This document shows, piece after piece, positions 59,470 through 61,022 of a DNA stretch of 61,022 nucleotides. The notes beneath the pieces are model-generated. The model had not been told where the DNA came from. It ran no database searches and saw nothing but the letters and a program-made list of their open reading frames with translations. A program made the translations under genes and the position numbers. The stretch comes from Clostridiales bacterium. Lineage in GTDB: Bacteria; Bacillota; Clostridia; Christensenellales; Aristaeellaceae. Position 1 is the first letter of the stretch; each line of letters starts with the position of its first letter. The stretch spans positions 1-61,022 of the forward strand of contig JAHZHZ010000014.1 in the NCBI GenBank assembly GCA_019419995.1, read 5' to 3'.

Positions 59470-60701
59470 GAGACAAACTATTCACCCGCAATTTTACTTT
59501 TCTGATTCTGGGGCAGGTCAGTTCCCTGATTGGCAACTATACTCTAAAGTTTGCACTTTCTATGTATGTGCTGGAGCAGACCGGCTCGGCGTCCATTTTT
59601 GCGACATTGCTGGCAGTAGCCATGCTGCCTACCATCCTGTTGTCCCCCTTTGGCGGTATTCTGGCGGATCGAGCCAACCGGCGTAACATCATGGTGGGGC
59701 TGGACACTCTCTCCGGATGCACCGTGCTGGTTGCCGGATTGGTGCTGCCCTTTGGACATGATATCTGGGTCATCGGCGCATTGTTGGTGATCCTGTCTGT
59801 CCTGGCTGCTTTTGAGTCTCCCACAGTACAGGCGTGCATCCCCCAGATGCTCTCTGGAGACAATTTGATGAAAGGAAATGCGGCGGTAAATCAAGTACAG
59901 GCCATTGCCGGGCTTATCACCCCATTTCTGGGCAGCCTAGTTTACGCTGCTTTTGGACTTATTCCGGTCCTCTGGGGAACGGTGGCCTGCTTTTTCCTCA
60001 CCGCTATTTTGGAGTGCTTCATTCGCCTGGACTATCAGAAGGCGGAAGTCACTATGAGCGTCCGGGAGATCATTAGAGAGGACTTCTCCGTCAGCATTCA
60101 CTTCCTGCGCCGAGAGCAGCCGGGTATCCTCAAATTGCTCCTGCTTGCAGCCCTGGCCAGCTTGTTTGTAGCCGGTACGGTGGTGGTCGGCTTTCCTTAC
60201 TTGGTGCGGACTGTTCTTGGACTCTCGGCAGAGCATTACGGAGCAGCGGAAAGTGTTATGGGTGTGGCCGCCGTGCTGGGCAGCCTCTTTGTGGGAATTA
60301 CAGCGCAGAAATTCCGTATGCGCTGGCTGGCCTTTGTCTTTATGGGACTTGGCCTTAGCCTCATTCCAACGGGAATTGCTTTTTTCTTACCTGTAGGGCC
60401 TCTCGGTATTTACATCATTCTCCTTGTCATGTTCAGCCTTGGGCAATTTGGGTGCAGTCTGTTTTCTACCTATGCAATCTCTGTCATTCAGGCTCGAACT
60501 CCCGAACATTTGATGGGGAAGATCATGTCTTATGTATTCACTCTTGCCATGTGTGCCCAGCCTGCAGGACAGATCATCTATGGGGCGCTGTTTGATTGGT
60601 TTTCAGATAGTCCCTATTGGGTGCTGATCCCCAGTGGATTACTGGTATGTGTGATTGGTCTGGCATCCTCAAAGTTTTTTGTAAACTTCGAAAAGAATTG
60701 A
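59466..60701 (+). CDS. Major facilitator superfamily exporter
   Basis: A 411-residue protein with twelve predicted segments. The N-terminus RDKLFTRNFTFLILGQVSSL and the loop 2-3 motif GGILADRANRRNIMVGLDTL (motif A of drug/H+ antiporters) place it with Mef-type and related macrolide efflux pumps of the MFS_3 group. No ATPase residue is present. The start overlaps the small membrane gene by four bases. It is the last gene of the TetR-controlled cluster. Whether the ABC and MFS pumps share a substrate is unknown. Confidence 0.9.
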   Translation: MRDKLFTRNFTFLILGQVSSLIGNYTLKFALSMYVLEQTGSASIFATLLAVAMLPTILLSPFGGILADRANRRNIMVGLDTLSGCTVLVAGLVLPFGHDIWVIGALLVILSVLAAFESPTVQACIPQMLSGDNLMKGNAAVNQVQAIAGLITPFLGSLVYAAFGLIPVLWGTVACFFLTAILECFIRLDYQKAEVTMSVREIIREDFSVSIHFLRREQPGILKLLLLAALASLFVAGTVVVGFPYLVRTVLGLSAEHYGAAESVMGVAAVLGSLFVGITAQKFRMRWLAFVFMGLGLSLIPTGIAFFLPVGPLGIYIILLVMFSLGQFGCSLFSTYAISVIQARTPEHLMGKIMSYVFTLAMCAQPAGQIIYGALFDWFSDSPYWVLIPSGLLVCVIGLASSKFFVNFEKN

Positions 60702-60714
60702 TTCCTGGCGGCGC

Positions 60715-60742
60715 AAACCGCTGATGGAATGCGGCGGTTTTG
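60715..60742 (+). terminator. Possible terminator of the exporter operon
   Basis: AAACCGC and GCGGTTT with a 12-base loop; no T-run beyond the stem. 60743-60970 shows no gene. Confidence 0.4.
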
Positions 60743-60970
60743 AAAACAAGAAATCAAGACCGCTGTATTCTGTTTGAAAAAATGAGAATGCAGGGGGTGT
60801 ATTAAAGTCGCCCTTTTTTAAGGATACGGCGGTATCGAGGAGGTATCGCTGTGTCCTTTTTCATTTTTCACCCCCCTAACGGCTCAAAAAAAGCCCGTTC
60901 CATTCGTCGGACAGGTTCGGCCATGAGTATGAACTATACCATGTAAATAAACTTCATATCACTCGCTATT

Positions 60971-61006
60971 GCGCCCGGTGGGTCTGTGACCTGCCGGGCG
61001 CTTTTT
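60971..61006 (+). terminator. Strong terminator near the window end
   Basis: GCGCCCGG and CCGGGCGC with inner GGTC/GACC pairs, then TTTTT. The gene it ends is not in the window on the plus strand. Confidence 0.75.
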
Positions 61007-61022
61007 GTCGTTTCCTGCGGTC

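Overview
The window looks like a chromosomal segment of a Gram-positive, endospore-forming member of the Clostridia. The evidence is a sigH homologue in the order mrnC-rlmB-yacP-sigH, a bofA gene, a secA-prfB pair, murJ, strong Shine-Dalgarno sites and consensus sigma-A promoters. By eye the first 44 kb is moderately GC-rich. A Christensenellales-like origin is possible but I cannot prove it from this sequence alone.

Region 1 (1-44 kb) is an intact housekeeping backbone. From the left it holds the start of tuf, tRNA-Gly(CCC), sigH, yacP/rae1, rlmB and mrnC (minus strand), then a gene-free stretch with a cluster of DnaA boxes. Next come tsaD, a DUF1461 membrane protein, prfB and secA, followed by a TgpA-like transglutaminase, a DUF58 protein and a MoxR ATPase. 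On the plus strand follow nnr, a metallo-beta-lactamase-fold hydrolase and an HD protein. Next are azlCD, a MATE pump, mntP, asnS, a fucose/arabinose isomerase-like enzyme, a 45-residue lipoprotein, an L,D-transpeptidase, an EamA half-transporter and an SpoU methyltransferase. A minus-strand group runs murJ-ruvB-queA-bofA-allulose epimerase-mnmA. Then come serC-serA, an NSS transporter, a GH13 enzyme with glycogen phosphorylase, and an aspartate-type aminotransferase. Several promoters share an extended -10 of the form TGCTATACT or TGCTATAAT.

Region 2 (44-53.3 kb) is accessory and decaying. It holds a small membrane protein with an operator-like direct repeat, a frameshifted small membrane protein, and an LRR_5 (BspA-like) surface protein whose signal peptide is separated from its body by an A8 tract. 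These are followed by the wreck of a temperate phage or integrative element. That wreck contains a truncated terminase, a terminase-small-subunit-like gene, a capsid gene fused to an HNH endonuclease, a prohead-protease tail and a broken excisionase. It also has a frameshifted zinc-finger gene and a tyrosine integrase interrupted by two TAG codons. Four exact TAAAGGGTA repeats follow the integrase and look like arm-type integrase sites.

Region 3 (53.3-61 kb) carries a 976-residue NACHT-type STAND NTPase, a candidate anti-phage protein. It has its own promoter and a terminator-like hairpin in its leader. After it comes a TetR-controlled export operon (TetR, ABC ATPase, ABC permease, small membrane protein, MFS pump).

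The points most worth a second look are the NACHT gene and its leader, a prfB-type recoding site moved to codon 10, the DnaA-box cluster beside tsaD, the A8 tract in the LRR gene and the capsid-HNH fusion.
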